Shown piece by piece: positions 8,450-16,453 of a stretch of 64,000 bases of DNA; within the stretch, counting starts at the first letter, position 1, and the number at the start of each line of letters is the position of its first letter. A program made the translations under genes and the position numbers. The DNA lies in contig NZ_JBLXIJ010000004.1 of NCBI RefSeq assembly GCF_048269545.1, forward strand, positions 62,001 to 126,000. Direction: 5' to 3'. The stretch comes from Halpernia sp048269545 (lineage in GTDB: Bacteria; Bacteroidota; Bacteroidia; Flavobacteriales; Weeksellaceae). Under the pieces are notes generated by a model, which made no database searches, was not told where the DNA came from, and saw only the letters and a list, made by a program, of their open reading frames with translations.

Positions 8450-9184
8450 ATGCCAGAAGGTCCAACCATAAAATTTCTCGCTCAAAAATTACAAAAATTC
8501 GTGGGCGAAAAAGTCACCGAAGCATCTGGTTATGGCGAAATGGATAAGTCTAAAATTGATAATATCAAATTAGAAAATATTGAAACTTTCGGTAAAAATT
8601 TGATTTTCCTTTTTAAAGATTTCTTTGTCACGGCTCATTTCGGATTATTTGGGAGTATGAAAATTAATGAACGAAAAAAAGTAAACGCCAGTTTTGCACT
8701 TCATTTCACAAACGATGAAATTAATTTTTATGTCACGCGGACAAAACTTTATGAAGGGAAACCACAAGATTATTTTAATTTTAAAACTGATATTTTAAAA
8801 CCAGAATTCGACCAAAAACTTATTTTAGAAACTTTACAGAATAAATTTTCTAAGAAAATGATTGGCGACGTTTTAATGGATCAAAGTATTTTCACAGGCG
8901 TCGGAAATATTATTAGAGTTGAGGTTTTGTATCGCTCAAAAATCCATCCTGAAAGTATTGTAGAAAAAATTCCTGTCAAGAAATTAAAAGAATTAATTAA
9001 GATTACTGCTTATTATGCGGAAGAATTTTTAATTTTAATGACGAATGATTGCGTAAAAAAAGACGCCATCGTTTATGCGAAAAAAGTTTGTCCTATTCAT
9101 AAAACAGATTTAGAAATTGAAAAAATGGGCAAAGTAAAACGAACCACTTATTGGTGCAAAAAATGCCAGAAACTTTATAATTAA
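8450..9184 (+). CDS. Fpg/Nei-family DNA glycosylase (endonuclease VIII-like)
   Basis: A 244-residue protein starting MPEGPT, where Pro2 (after Met removal) is the Schiff-base nucleophile and Glu3 is the acid of the family. A GKNL segment near residue 47 supplies the conserved lysine. The helix-two-turn-helix (DVLMDQSIFTGVGNIIRVEVLY) is clear, and the C-terminus has a CxxH...CxxC zinc-finger-like end. It removes oxidised bases and cuts the abasic site. It is closer to Nei than to Fpg, but substrate choice cannot be read from the sequence. It probably forms a two-gene operon with the NdpA gene upstream. Confidence 0.85.
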   Translation: MPEGPTIKFLAQKLQKFVGEKVTEASGYGEMDKSKIDNIKLENIETFGKNLIFLFKDFFVTAHFGLFGSMKINERKKVNASFALHFTNDEINFYVTRTKLYEGKPQDYFNFKTDILKPEFDQKLILETLQNKFSKKMIGDVLMDQSIFTGVGNIIRVEVLYRSKIHPESIVEKIPVKKLKELIKITAYYAEEFLILMTNDCVKKDAIVYAKKVCPIHKTDLEIEKMGKVKRTTYWCKKCQKLYN

Positions 9185-9200
9185 TTTAAGATTACTAAAA

Positions 9201-9231
9201 TTGCGATAAACTTCAATATTTCGTAAATTTG
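9201..9231 (+). promoter_or_regulatory. promoter of malate dehydrogenase gene
   Basis: TTG at 9201-9203 and TAAATTTG at 9224-9231, separated by 20 bases, match the Bacteroidota -33/-7 consensus. Transcription would start inside or just before the heptamer array. Confidence 0.65.
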
Positions 9232-9232
9232 G

Positions 9233-9274
9233 AAATCTAAAATCTAAAATCTAAAATCTAAAATCTAAAATCTA
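9233..9274 (+). repeat. six-copy heptamer tandem repeat
   Basis: Six perfect copies of AAATCTA fill the space between the -7 box and five bases before the mdh ATG. They make up nearly the whole predicted 5' leader. Arrays of this kind can change copy number by slippage. Confidence 0.95.
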
Positions 9275-9279
9275 AAAAT

Positions 9280-10206
9280 ATGAAAGTTACCGTAGTTGGC
9301 GCAGGAGCAGTAGGCGCAAGTTGTGCAGAATACATTGCAATGAAAAATTTCACTTCTGAAGTTGTTCTTGTAGATATTAAAGAAGGATTCGCAGAAGGAA
9401 AAGCAATGGATTTAATGCAAACCGCATCTTTAAATGGATTCGACACCAAAATTACCGGAACTACGGGAGATTATTCTAAAACTGCAGGTTCAAAAGTGGC
9501 TGTAATTACCTCTGGAATTCCAAGAAAACCAGGAATGACACGCGAAGAACTCATCGGAATCAACGCTGGAATAGTAAAAGAAGTTTCTCAAAATTTAGTA
9601 AAACATTCACCAGATGTTATTATTATCGTGGTTTCAAACCCGATGGATACAATGGCTTATTTGGTTCACAAAACTTCAGGTTTACCAAAAAATCAAATTA
9701 TCGGAATGGGCGGCGCATTAGATTCTGCACGTTTTAAATACCGTTTGGCGGAAGCTTTAGAATGTCCAATTTCTGATGTAGATGGAATGGTAATCGCGGC
9801 TCACAGTGACAAAGGAATGTTGCCTTTGTTATCAAAAGCAACAAGAAATGGGGTTTCTGTTTCAGAATTTTTAAATGAAGAACAACAAAATTATGTTGCC
9901 GAAGAAACCAAAGTTGGTGGTGCAACTTTAACAAAATTATTGGGAACTTCCGCGTGGTACGCTCCTGGAGCAGCCGTTTCAATGTTAGTTCAGTCCATCG
10001 TTTGTGATCAGAAAAAAATGATTCCTTGTTCCGTAATGTTAGATGGAGAATATGGAGAAAGTGACATCTGTCTTGGAGTTCCGTGTATTATCGGAAAAAA
10101 TGGAATAGAAAAAATCGTAAACATTTCTTTAACAGATGCTGAAAAAGAGAAATTTGCAGATTCTGCAAAAGCCGTGAGAGAAGTAAATGGAGATTTGAAA
10201 TTTTAA
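9280..10206 (+). CDS. mdh: malate dehydrogenase
   Basis: A 308-residue protein covering the whole LDH-like malate dehydrogenase family. It has the NAD-binding GAGAVGAS loop at residues 7-14, VVLVDI with the acidic residue that selects NAD, substrate-binding arginines in IPRKPGMTREEL, the SNPMD motif, and DSARFKYRL with the catalytic aspartate partner. The catalytic histidine lies in AAHSDKGMLP, the form usual in Flavobacteriia in place of GGHGD. It interconverts malate and oxaloacetate in the TCA cycle in the cytoplasm. It is monocistronic, with its own promoter and an unusual repeat-filled leader. Confidence 0.95.
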   Translation: MKVTVVGAGAVGASCAEYIAMKNFTSEVVLVDIKEGFAEGKAMDLMQTASLNGFDTKITGTTGDYSKTAGSKVAVITSGIPRKPGMTREELIGINAGIVKEVSQNLVKHSPDVIIIVVSNPMDTMAYLVHKTSGLPKNQIIGMGGALDSARFKYRLAEALECPISDVDGMVIAAHSDKGMLPLLSKATRNGVSVSEFLNEEQQNYVAEETKVGGATLTKLLGTSAWYAPGAAVSMLVQSIVCDQKKMIPCSVMLDGEYGESDICLGVPCIIGKNGIEKIVNISLTDAEKEKFADSAKAVREVNGDLKF

Positions 10207-10346
10207 TTATAATTTTTCTTCTTAAATATAAAAACTATCTTTTTGGAGATGCGTTTTTTTTGATTTACATTATAATTTTAATTTTTTAGTAGTTTTTATT
10301 TGAAATTATAAATTTTAGTAATATTTTTAGTTTTAATAAACTTATC

Positions 10347-11045
10347 TTAAACGATTTTCATAATGTAATTGACAATATTTTTCCAAATAATTGTATTTGG
10401 TACGGTAACGAGAAGTATTATTTCAAAAGTCCAAAACATTAAAAAATAAAGATATGGACTGCCCCAAATTTTTCTTTTAAACTTAATTTTTTCAAAAATT
10501 AAAATAAGAATTGGAATGAGAAAAGGCATTATAACCGAAGTCAAAAGTCCAAGTCCAGGTTTAATTTGATTTAAAAGTCGGGACATTCCAGGATTTAGTA
10601 TGATTAAAGTCGCACCAATTAAAAATGCAACATGCCACCGAATATTCCGTCTATAATACATCGCAATGCAATAATAAATTGAAAGAAATACTGCGTCAAG
10701 TAATCCGATAAATGCGGTTACATAAGCATCAGTTTGTCCAGCTGAAAGTTCTCTCTGCGTTTTCTGCGTTACTAAAATTAATATCGTTACGACGAGTATC
10801 GGAACTAAGAAATAAGATAATTTACCAATTTTTCTTTGTAACGCGTATTTCCTTTGCCTAATTAAAATTGGTTGTAAAATAATCAATACAAACCATAAAA
10901 TAAAGGCGGCAAAATGAATGTGAATTACTTTTTCAAAATGATTGAAATTAGGAAAAAAACTGAGATAAGTTTTATAAAAACCAAGTAAAGAAATTATAAT
11001 GACGAAAATAAAAAATGGTATTAATAACCGATTCGTTTTTTCCAT
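10347..11045 (-). CDS. uncharacterised seven-helix membrane protein
   Basis: A 232-residue protein with about seven hydrophobic segments (near residues 7-28, 40-62, 76-93, 106-131, 137-158, 165-187 and 197-220). Helix 2 begins HIHFAAFILW and ends with LQP, and helix 5 begins RWHVAF. Histidines at membrane edges recall DUF2306-like or cytochrome-b-like proteins, but I cannot assign a family. It is flanked by its own intergenic regions and transcribed against both neighbours. It is an inner-membrane protein of unknown function. Confidence 0.7.
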   Translation of the reverse strand: MEKTNRLLIPFFIFVIIISLLGFYKTYLSFFPNFNHFEKVIHIHFAAFILWFVLIILQPILIRQRKYALQRKIGKLSYFLVPILVVTILILVTQKTQRELSAGQTDAYVTAFIGLLDAVFLSIYYCIAMYYRRNIRWHVAFLIGATLIILNPGMSRLLNQIKPGLGLLTSVIMPFLIPILILIFEKIKFKRKIWGSPYLYFLMFWTFEIILLVTVPNTIIWKNIVNYIMKIV

Positions 11046-11139
11046 GGTTAAAAATTTTTATTGATTTTCTATTTAAAGACAAATTTTCAAAATTTTACAA
11101 TTCTTTCTTAATGTAAATATAATATAAAATTAAAAAGAA

Positions 11140-11172
11140 TTGTTTAGCTCTCCAAAAAATCCCTTAAATTTG
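11140..11172 (+). promoter_or_regulatory. promoter of pafA
   Basis: TTG at 11140-11142 and TAAATTTG at 11165-11172 are 22 bases apart, within the Bacteroidota range. The -7 box ends 23 bases before the ATG. Confidence 0.55.
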
Positions 11173-11195
11173 AAGAACAACTTTAATTCAAAAAA

Positions 11196-12836
11196 ATGTT
11201 TAAAAAATCCCTAATTTTCGCGCTCGCCATTTTTTCCACGGGTGTATTTTCTCAAAAAAATAACACAACTTTAAAACGTCCCAAATTAGTCGTTGGTTTA
11301 GTGGTCGATCAAATGAGATGGGATTATTTATACCGATATTATGATAAATTTGAAAATGATGGTTTTAAAAGATTAATCAACCAAGGTTTCTCTGTCAATA
11401 ATGTGCATATTCCGTATGTTCCAACCTATACTGCAGTTGGTCACAGTTCTATTTATACAGGTTCAGTTCCGGCAATCAATGGAATTTGTGGAAATGATTG
11501 GTATGACAAATCACTTGGAAAAAGTGTTTATTGTACAGCAGATGATTCCGTAAAACCAGTTGGAACGGCGAATGCAAAAGTAGGAAGTCAATCACCGAAA
11601 AATCTTTGGTCCACAACAATGACGGATCAATTGAGATTAGCCACGAATTTTCAGGGAAAAGTTGTAGGCGTTTCTTTAAAAGATCGTGCTTCTATTTTAC
11701 CAGCTGGTCATAATCCAACTGGCGCATTTTGGTTTGACGATTCTACAGGAGATTTCGTAACGAGTTCTTATTATATGAATGAATTACCAAAGTGGGTAAA
11801 TGATTTTAATGCTCAAAAAGTTCCGGATAATTTAGTTAAAAATGGTTGGAATACTTTGCTTCCGATTTCAGAATATACAGAAAGTTCTCCCGATAATTCT
11901 CCGTGGGAAGGACTTCTTGGAAGTGCGAAAACACCGACTTTTCCGTACAATAATTTTGCGGCAGATTATCAAAAGAAAAAAGACAATATTAGAACTTCGC
12001 CTTTTGGAAATACTTTGACTTTAAAAATGGCAAAAGCAGCGATAAATGGAGAAAACTTGGGAGACGACGCGATTACCGATTTTCTTGCAATAAATTTAGC
12101 TTCCACAGATTATGCAGGTCATAAATTTGGACCAAATTCTATTGAGGTTGAAGATGTTTATTTGAGACTAGATCGAGATTTAGGAGATTTTTTTAAATAT
12201 TTAGACAAAACTGTTGGTGCAGGAAATTATACTGTTTTCCTTTCTGCGGATCACGGCGGTGCGCATTCTGAAGGTTTTATGGAAGAACATAAAATGCCGA
12301 CAGGTTTTTACGGAGAAGGTGCTAAAAAAGATTATAATCAATTTTTGAAGGATAAATTTGGCGTTGATAAATTAGTGATCAGTTTTACCAATAATCAGAT
12401 TTATTTGGATGATAAAATAATGACAGATAATAAGTTAGATGAAACTCAAGTTAAAGACTATTTAATTAATTATTTGAATCACGACAAAAGTGTTTTGTTC
12501 GCCGTGGATATGAAAAAAGTAGCACCATCTTCCATTCCGGAACCAATTAAAACCAGAATTATGAACGGCTACAATTGGCAAAGAAGTGGCGATATTCAAT
12601 TAATTTTCCACGATTCTTGGTTGCCAAATTATTCAAGATTAGGAACAACACATGGCGCATGGAATTCTTATGATTCACATATTCCATTATTATTTATGGG
12701 ATGGGGAATTCAGAAAGGTGAAACTAATAAAGATTATCACATGACCGATATTGCACCGACAATTTGTGCATTGTTAAAAATACAGTTTCCAAGTGGAAAT
12801 GTCGGAAATCCGATTGCTGAAGTTTTGGGAAAGTAA
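11196..12836 (+). CDS. pafA: PafA-type alkaline phosphatase
   Basis: A 546-residue exported enzyme with a signal peptide ending near residue 20. It aligns along its whole length with the Elizabethkingia phosphate-insensitive alkaline phosphatase. The catalytic residues sit at the same numbers: nucleophile Thr79, Asn100, Lys162 and Arg164. Metal ligands are evident in LVVDQMRWDY, NLASTDYAGHKFGP and SADHGGAHS. It releases phosphate from monoesters in the periplasm. PafA enzymes are known to stay active at high phosphate, and the -33/-7 promoter shows no obvious Pho-like box. A bidirectional terminator follows. Confidence 0.95.
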   Translation: MFKKSLIFALAIFSTGVFSQKNNTTLKRPKLVVGLVVDQMRWDYLYRYYDKFENDGFKRLINQGFSVNNVHIPYVPTYTAVGHSSIYTGSVPAINGICGNDWYDKSLGKSVYCTADDSVKPVGTANAKVGSQSPKNLWSTTMTDQLRLATNFQGKVVGVSLKDRASILPAGHNPTGAFWFDDSTGDFVTSSYYMNELPKWVNDFNAQKVPDNLVKNGWNTLLPISEYTESSPDNSPWEGLLGSAKTPTFPYNNFAADYQKKKDNIRTSPFGNTLTLKMAKAAINGENLGDDAITDFLAINLASTDYAGHKFGPNSIEVEDVYLRLDRDLGDFFKYLDKTVGAGNYTVFLSADHGGAHSEGFMEEHKMPTGFYGEGAKKDYNQFLKDKFGVDKLVISFTNNQIYLDDKIMTDNKLDETQVKDYLINYLNHDKSVLFAVDMKKVAPSSIPEPIKTRIMNGYNWQRSGDIQLIFHDSWLPNYSRLGTTHGAWNSYDSHIPLLFMGWGIQKGETNKDYHMTDIAPTICALLKIQFPSGNVGNPIAEVLGK

Positions 12837-12905
12837 ATTTTTTTTAATTTCTTTTCAAAAGCAAAATTATGTTCATTTAATAATAGAAGAATTTTATTTT
12901 CCACA

Positions 12906-12936
12906 AAAAAAGACCGATTTCAATATCGGTCTTTTT
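12906..12936. terminator. bidirectional terminator
   Basis: Stem AAAGACCGAT / ATCGGTCTTT with T-runs on both strands separates the convergent phosphatase and DUF4136 genes. Confidence 0.9.
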
Positions 12937-12952
12937 AAATATTTTTAGAAAA

Positions 12953-13483
12953 TTATTTTTTCTTATTTGGGGGATAATTTGCCATAATTTCTGCAACAAT
13001 TTCTGGGATTTGCGTTTGTTTAGATTTTGGTGAATCTACAGAAATTCCGGTTCCCACGCCTTGCCAAACTAATTTTTGAGTTTGTGTGTCAATCAAATCA
13101 ATCATCAAAGATCCTTGGTTATAATTTCTGCTAAAAGTTCTATTAACTCCGAAACCGAAACCGCCGTAACCAAATCCACCGTACATTCCATATCGATTTC
13201 CTTCTACAATATCTTTTACTTGTTTGTGATTGGCTTTAAGATTTACGATTAAATCTGGCGCATCAGAAACTCTTAAACCTTTCATTTGTAATTGTTTAGA
13301 AACCTCATTTAAAACGCGGTCTTTATCAATATCATTCAAATTCAAGTCGTCAATTCTTAATTTATAAGTTTTGTAATTATTAAAATTTGCAGTTTCAGCG
13401 TAATCAGATTTTACTTGAAATGGGCTGCAAGAAGTTAATCCTAAAGTTGCAGCTAACAAGAAAACTAAATATTTTTTTTTCAT
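12953..13483 (-). CDS. DUF4136 lipoprotein
   Basis: A 176-residue lipoprotein: signal sequence with lipobox LTSC and lipidated Cys19. The mature part fits DUF4136, with the FNNYKTYKL strand, the KQLQMKGLRV helix, DLIVNL, a glycine-rich YGGFGYGGFGFG loop near residues 100-111 and GSLMIDLIDTQTQKLVWQG. Family members are small envelope lipoproteins of unknown role. It ends the minus-strand unit and shares the terminator with the phosphatase. Its upstream region is short and contains no clear promoter box. Confidence 0.85.
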   Translation of the reverse strand: MKKKYLVFLLAATLGLTSCSPFQVKSDYAETANFNNYKTYKLRIDDLNLNDIDKDRVLNEVSKQLQMKGLRVSDAPDLIVNLKANHKQVKDIVEGNRYGMYGGFGYGGFGFGVNRTFSRNYNQGSLMIDLIDTQTQKLVWQGVGTGISVDSPKSKQTQIPEIVAEIMANYPPNKKK

Positions 13484-13510
13484 GATGAGATTATTTTTGA
13501 GAGTGAAAAT

Positions 13511-13699
13511 CTATTTTAAAATTTTATCAGTTATTTTTATTTTTTTGAAAGAATCTGTTTTTTTATCATAACCAAAAGGACAATGTCTGCAACCACTTTT
13601 GCAGCAAAAACCACGTTTCAGATGGTATTTTTCTGTGAAAACCTTATAACCTTGTTCGTTGTAATAATAGTCTTCATTTTCTTTGATTTCTTTTTGCAT
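13511..13699 (-). CDS. small cysteine-rich DUF5522 protein
   Basis: A 62-residue protein with the cluster FCCKSGCRHCPFGY (five cysteines within 12 residues), matching the short DUF5522 family common in Bacteroidota. The cysteines could bind a metal ion or Fe-S cluster. The start overlaps the promoter region of the divergent HExxH gene. It lies 27 bases upstream of the DUF4136 gene on the same strand and may be co-transcribed with it. Function unknown. Confidence 0.75.
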   Translation of the reverse strand: MQKEIKENEDYYYNEQGYKVFTEKYHLKRGFCCKSGCRHCPFGYDKKTDSFKKIKITDKILK

Positions 13700-13724
13700 G
13701 ATAAGTTAAATCCTAAAAATAATT

Positions 13725-13732
13725 TATATTTG
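13725..13732 (+). promoter_or_regulatory. -7 box directly before a start codon
   Basis: TATATTTG ends four bases before the ATG at 13737, predicting a leaderless or nearly leaderless transcript. No -33 TTG at the expected distance. Confidence 0.5.
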
Positions 13733-13736
13733 TTAA

Positions 13737-14066
13737 ATGATAATTGTGTGCCATTTCTTACTCAAAAATACAAAAATAAACGGCATTACGTTTTTTCCAT
13801 TTATTTTGTTAAAAAACGCGTCGGATAGAAATAATACTATTTTACTAAATCACGAAAAAATCCACCTGCGACAACAAGCGGAAACGTTAATCTTCTTTTT
13901 TTATATTTGGTATGTTTTAGAATATTATTACTTACTCATAAAATATAGAAATCCCTATTTAGCTTACCAAAATATTAGTTTTGAAAGAGAAGCTTATGGG
14001 AATGAACATAATCCCAATTACTTAAAAACCAGAAAACTCTGGAGATTTTTTAAATATTTAAAATAA
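13737..14066 (+). CDS. small HExxH-containing protein
   Basis: A 109-residue protein with LNHEKIHLRQQAE near residue 38, an HExxH motif like that of zinc metallopeptidases, followed by a hydrophobic stretch (TLIFFFYIWYVLEYYYLLI) and a conserved-looking SFEREAYGNE segment that could give a third zinc ligand. Similar short proteins occur in Flavobacteriia. It could be a minimal membrane-associated protease or simply a metal-binding protein. The ATG is set by the -7 box four bases upstream. It converges with the uraH pseudogene, one base apart. Confidence 0.65.
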   Translation: MIIVCHFLLKNTKINGITFFPFILLKNASDRNNTILLNHEKIHLRQQAETLIFFFYIWYVLEYYYLLIKYRNPYLAYQNISFEREAYGNEHNPNYLKTRKLWRFFKYLK

Positions 14067-14067
14067 T

Positions 14068-14475
14068 TTAACTTCCTCTGTAGGTAGAATATCCATAAGC
14101 AGAGAGCGTAATTGGAACGTGGAAATGATTTTTTCCTTTAATTTCAAACACAACTTCTATAAAGGGATAGAAAGTTTCTTCGTTAATCTTTTGAAAGTAA
14201 GATTGCGTCATAAAAATAAATTTATAAACGCCTGAATTATCCTTATCGTTCTTTAGAAAATCTGAAATTCTTCCGCTTTCATCGGTCGCTTTTTGATCTA
14301 CAACTTCCCACATTTTTGTTGAAGTATTCATTTTTTCTAATTTAATTGAAACGCCACTCGCGGGTAAACCTTTAGAAATATCTAAAATATGCGTTGATAA
14401 TTAATAATCTTTGCTCTGTGCAAAAGTAAATAGACTTAGTAAAGCAAATGCGAAACTGAAAATAAGTTTTTTCAT
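14068..14475 (-). pseudogene. uraH: exported 5-hydroxyisourate hydrolase, nonsense mutation
   Basis: The frame from the ATG at 14475 encodes a signal peptide (FAFALLSLFTFAQ), then SKDY, then a TAA stop at 14401-14403, and continues without shift into LSTHILDISKGLPASG, the normal start of the transthyretin-like hydroxyisourate hydrolase domain. It ends in the family signature YRGS. One base change (probably CAA to TAA) therefore separates the signal from the enzyme. The family hydrolyses 5-hydroxyisourate in urate breakdown. An internal start at 14331 would drop the first conserved histidine. It is probably inactive unless the stop is read through or is a sequencing error. Confidence 0.85.
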
Positions 14476-14565
14476 TGAATTTTTTTTATTCAGAGTTAAT
14501 AGATAATTTATATTAAATGCTCACTTATCAATAGATATACCAATTTCTAAATTGTTGATTATTAT

Positions 14566-14600
14566 CATAAAAAAAGAGACCTAAAAAAGTCTCTTATTTT
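14566..14600. terminator. terminator after grpE-dnaJ
   Basis: Stem AAGAGAC (14574-14580) / GTCTCTT (14589-14595) with A/T runs on both sides lies downstream of dnaJ on the minus strand. Confidence 0.75.
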
Positions 14601-14658
14601 TGATGTTTATAAAGTAAAAAAAATTCTTTTACTCAATCCTAAAGAAAGGAAATCTTTT

Positions 14659-15768
14659 TTAATTAAATAAATCTCTCACTTTATCAAAAAAGGTTTTTTC
14701 TTTTCCGGATGGTTCTGCAATCATTTCACTATTTTCTAACTGTTGTTCAAAAAATTCTTTCTGAGATGGAGATAATTTTTGTGGCGTCCAAACATTGATG
14801 TGAATAAACATATCGCCTTTTCCATAACTTTCTAAACTTGGTAAACCTTTTCCGGCTAATCGTAAAATTTTTCCAGATTGTGTTCCGGCATCAATTTTTA
14901 TTTTTACTTTACTTCCAACTGTATTTACTTCTTTTGAAGTTCCCAAAGCAGCTTCTGGAAAGGAAATATAAAGTTCTTGATGAAGATTATCGCCTTCACG
15001 TTTGATTGTTTTGTCGATTTCCTCTTCCACAACAACTAATAAATCGCCTGCAATTCCACCAAAAGGTGCGTCGTTTCCTTTTCCTTGAACGCTCAATTGA
15101 ACACCTTCTCTAGCTCCAGCTGGAATATTAATTGTTACTTCTTCATCTTCTTTTATCAAACCTTGTGAATTTGCACCGGCTGGAATTTTATCTGCAACTT
15201 TTCCCAATCCTTGACAAGTGCTACATGTTTGCTGCGTTTGCATTTGTCCGAACATTGTGTTCATTACTTTTATTTGCGCTCCAGCTCCATTACACGTGGG
15301 ACAAGTTTTAGAAGTTACACCTTTAGCAAATTTCATTTTTTTAACCTTAATGGTTTTTTGCGTTCCATTTAGAATTTCTTCTAAATTTAATTTTATTCTA
15401 ACACGGAGGTTAGAACCTCGAACTTGTTGCTGTTGTTGTCTTCCGCCGCCGCCAAAATGACCACCAAAAATATCTCCAAACTGGCTGAAAATATCTTCCA
15501 TATTCATTCCGCCACCAAAACCGCCGCCGAAACCACCATTTCCACTCACACCGGCGTGACCATATTGATCGTAACGTGCTTTTTTATTGCCGTCACTTAA
15601 AACTTCGTAAGCTTCTGCTGCTTCTTTAAATTTTTCTTCAGAAGTAGAATCACCAGGATTTTTATCCGGGTGGTATTTTATCGCCATTTTTCTGTAGGCT
15701 TTTTTTATTTCTTCTCCTGAAGCGGATTTGCTGATTTCTAATACTTCGTAATAATCTCTTTTGGTCAT
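14659..15768 (-). CDS. dnaJ: chaperone DnaJ
   Basis: A protein of about 369 residues. The J domain contains the HPD motif (IKYHPDKNPG), followed by the glycine/phenylalanine-rich linker and the two C-terminal beta domains. The usual cysteine-rich domain with four CxxCxGxG motifs is reduced to two (CPTCNGAG and CSTCQGLG), so only one zinc site can form. This appears to be shared with related Weeksellaceae, from memory. DnaJ delivers unfolded clients to DnaK and stimulates its ATPase. The ATG at 15768 is preferred to 15774. It follows grpE by 47 bases in one operon. Confidence 0.95.
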   Translation of the reverse strand: MTKRDYYEVLEISKSASGEEIKKAYRKMAIKYHPDKNPGDSTSEEKFKEAAEAYEVLSDGNKKARYDQYGHAGVSGNGGFGGGFGGGMNMEDIFSQFGDIFGGHFGGGGRQQQQQVRGSNLRVRIKLNLEEILNGTQKTIKVKKMKFAKGVTSKTCPTCNGAGAQIKVMNTMFGQMQTQQTCSTCQGLGKVADKIPAGANSQGLIKEDEEVTINIPAGAREGVQLSVQGKGNDAPFGGIAGDLLVVVEEEIDKTIKREGDNLHQELYISFPEAALGTSKEVNTVGSKVKIKIDAGTQSGKILRLAGKGLPSLESYGKGDMFIHINVWTPQKLSPSQKEFFEQQLENSEMIAEPSGKEKTFFDKVRDLFN

Positions 15769-15815
15769 TGTCATTGTTTCTTATTTAAAAAAATTTTAAT
15801 AATTAAATTAAGATT

Positions 15816-16364
15816 TTAATTTCCAGTTACTACTTTTGCGAAACGAATTACTCTATCGTGCAATTGATAACCAGTCTCCACAACATCTACAATTTTACCT
15901 TTTAAATCTTCTGACGGCGCAGGAATACTTGTAATAGCTTCATGAAGATCAACATTAAAAGCATCTCCCGCATTTACCTCGATTGGTTTTAAACCTTTTT
16001 CGGTTAATTTATTTTTGAATTTTTGATAAATTAATTCTACACCTTTTAAATCTGCTTCATTTCCATTTTTAGAAATTTCTTTTAAAGCGCGCTCAAAATC
16101 ATCAAGAATTCCGAGCATAGAAATCATCATTTCTTGATGTGCATATTGGAAGAATTCATTACGCTCTTTTACAGTTCTTTTTTTATAGTTTTCAAACTCT
16201 GCGAAAAGCCGAATATATCGGTCTTTTTCTTCTGCCAATAAATCTTCCGGAGATTTTTCGGGTGTCAGATTTTCAGTTTTTTCTTCTGAATTATTTTGGT
16301 TTTCTTCTTGAGAATTTTCTTGAGAATTTATTTCTTCGTCGTAAATATCTTTATTATCGTCCAT
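15816..16364 (-). CDS. grpE: nucleotide exchange factor GrpE
   Basis: A protein of about 182 residues from the ATG at 16364 (16385 and 16406 are upstream alternatives with atypical basic extensions). It has an acidic, disordered N-terminus rich in Asn, Glu and Gln, then the long coiled coil with the family core DRYIRLFAEFENYKKRT, and the C-terminal beta domain ending in GYQLHDRVIRFAKVVV-type sequence. GrpE releases ADP from DnaK. It is the first gene of the grpE-dnaJ unit. No CIRCE element or hrcA is visible upstream. Confidence 0.93.
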   Translation of the reverse strand: MDDNKDIYDEEINSQENSQEENQNNSEEKTENLTPEKSPEDLLAEEKDRYIRLFAEFENYKKRTVKERNEFFQYAHQEMMISMLGILDDFERALKEISKNGNEADLKGVELIYQKFKNKLTEKGLKPIEVNAGDAFNVDLHEAITSIPAPSEDLKGKIVDVVETGYQLHDRVIRFAKVVTGN

Positions 16365-16453
16365 TTTCTTTATTTTATAAACCATCTTTCGCAAAATTTT
16401 TGCCAAAGAGAAGATTAGGACATTTAGGCAGATTATTATTTATTCTGAAAAAG

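Noticed and set aside
9233..9274. Tandem heptamers as a CRISPR array
   Set aside because: Units are 7 bases with no spacers; no cas genes occur anywhere in the window.
9780..9840. Altered active site in malate dehydrogenase (AAHSD instead of GGHGD)
   Set aside because: The catalytic histidine is kept and the same form is usual in flavobacterial enzymes as I recall them.
14068..14331. A functional short hydroxyisourate hydrolase from the internal ATG
   Set aside because: It would lack the N-terminal strand and the first conserved histidine (LSTH).
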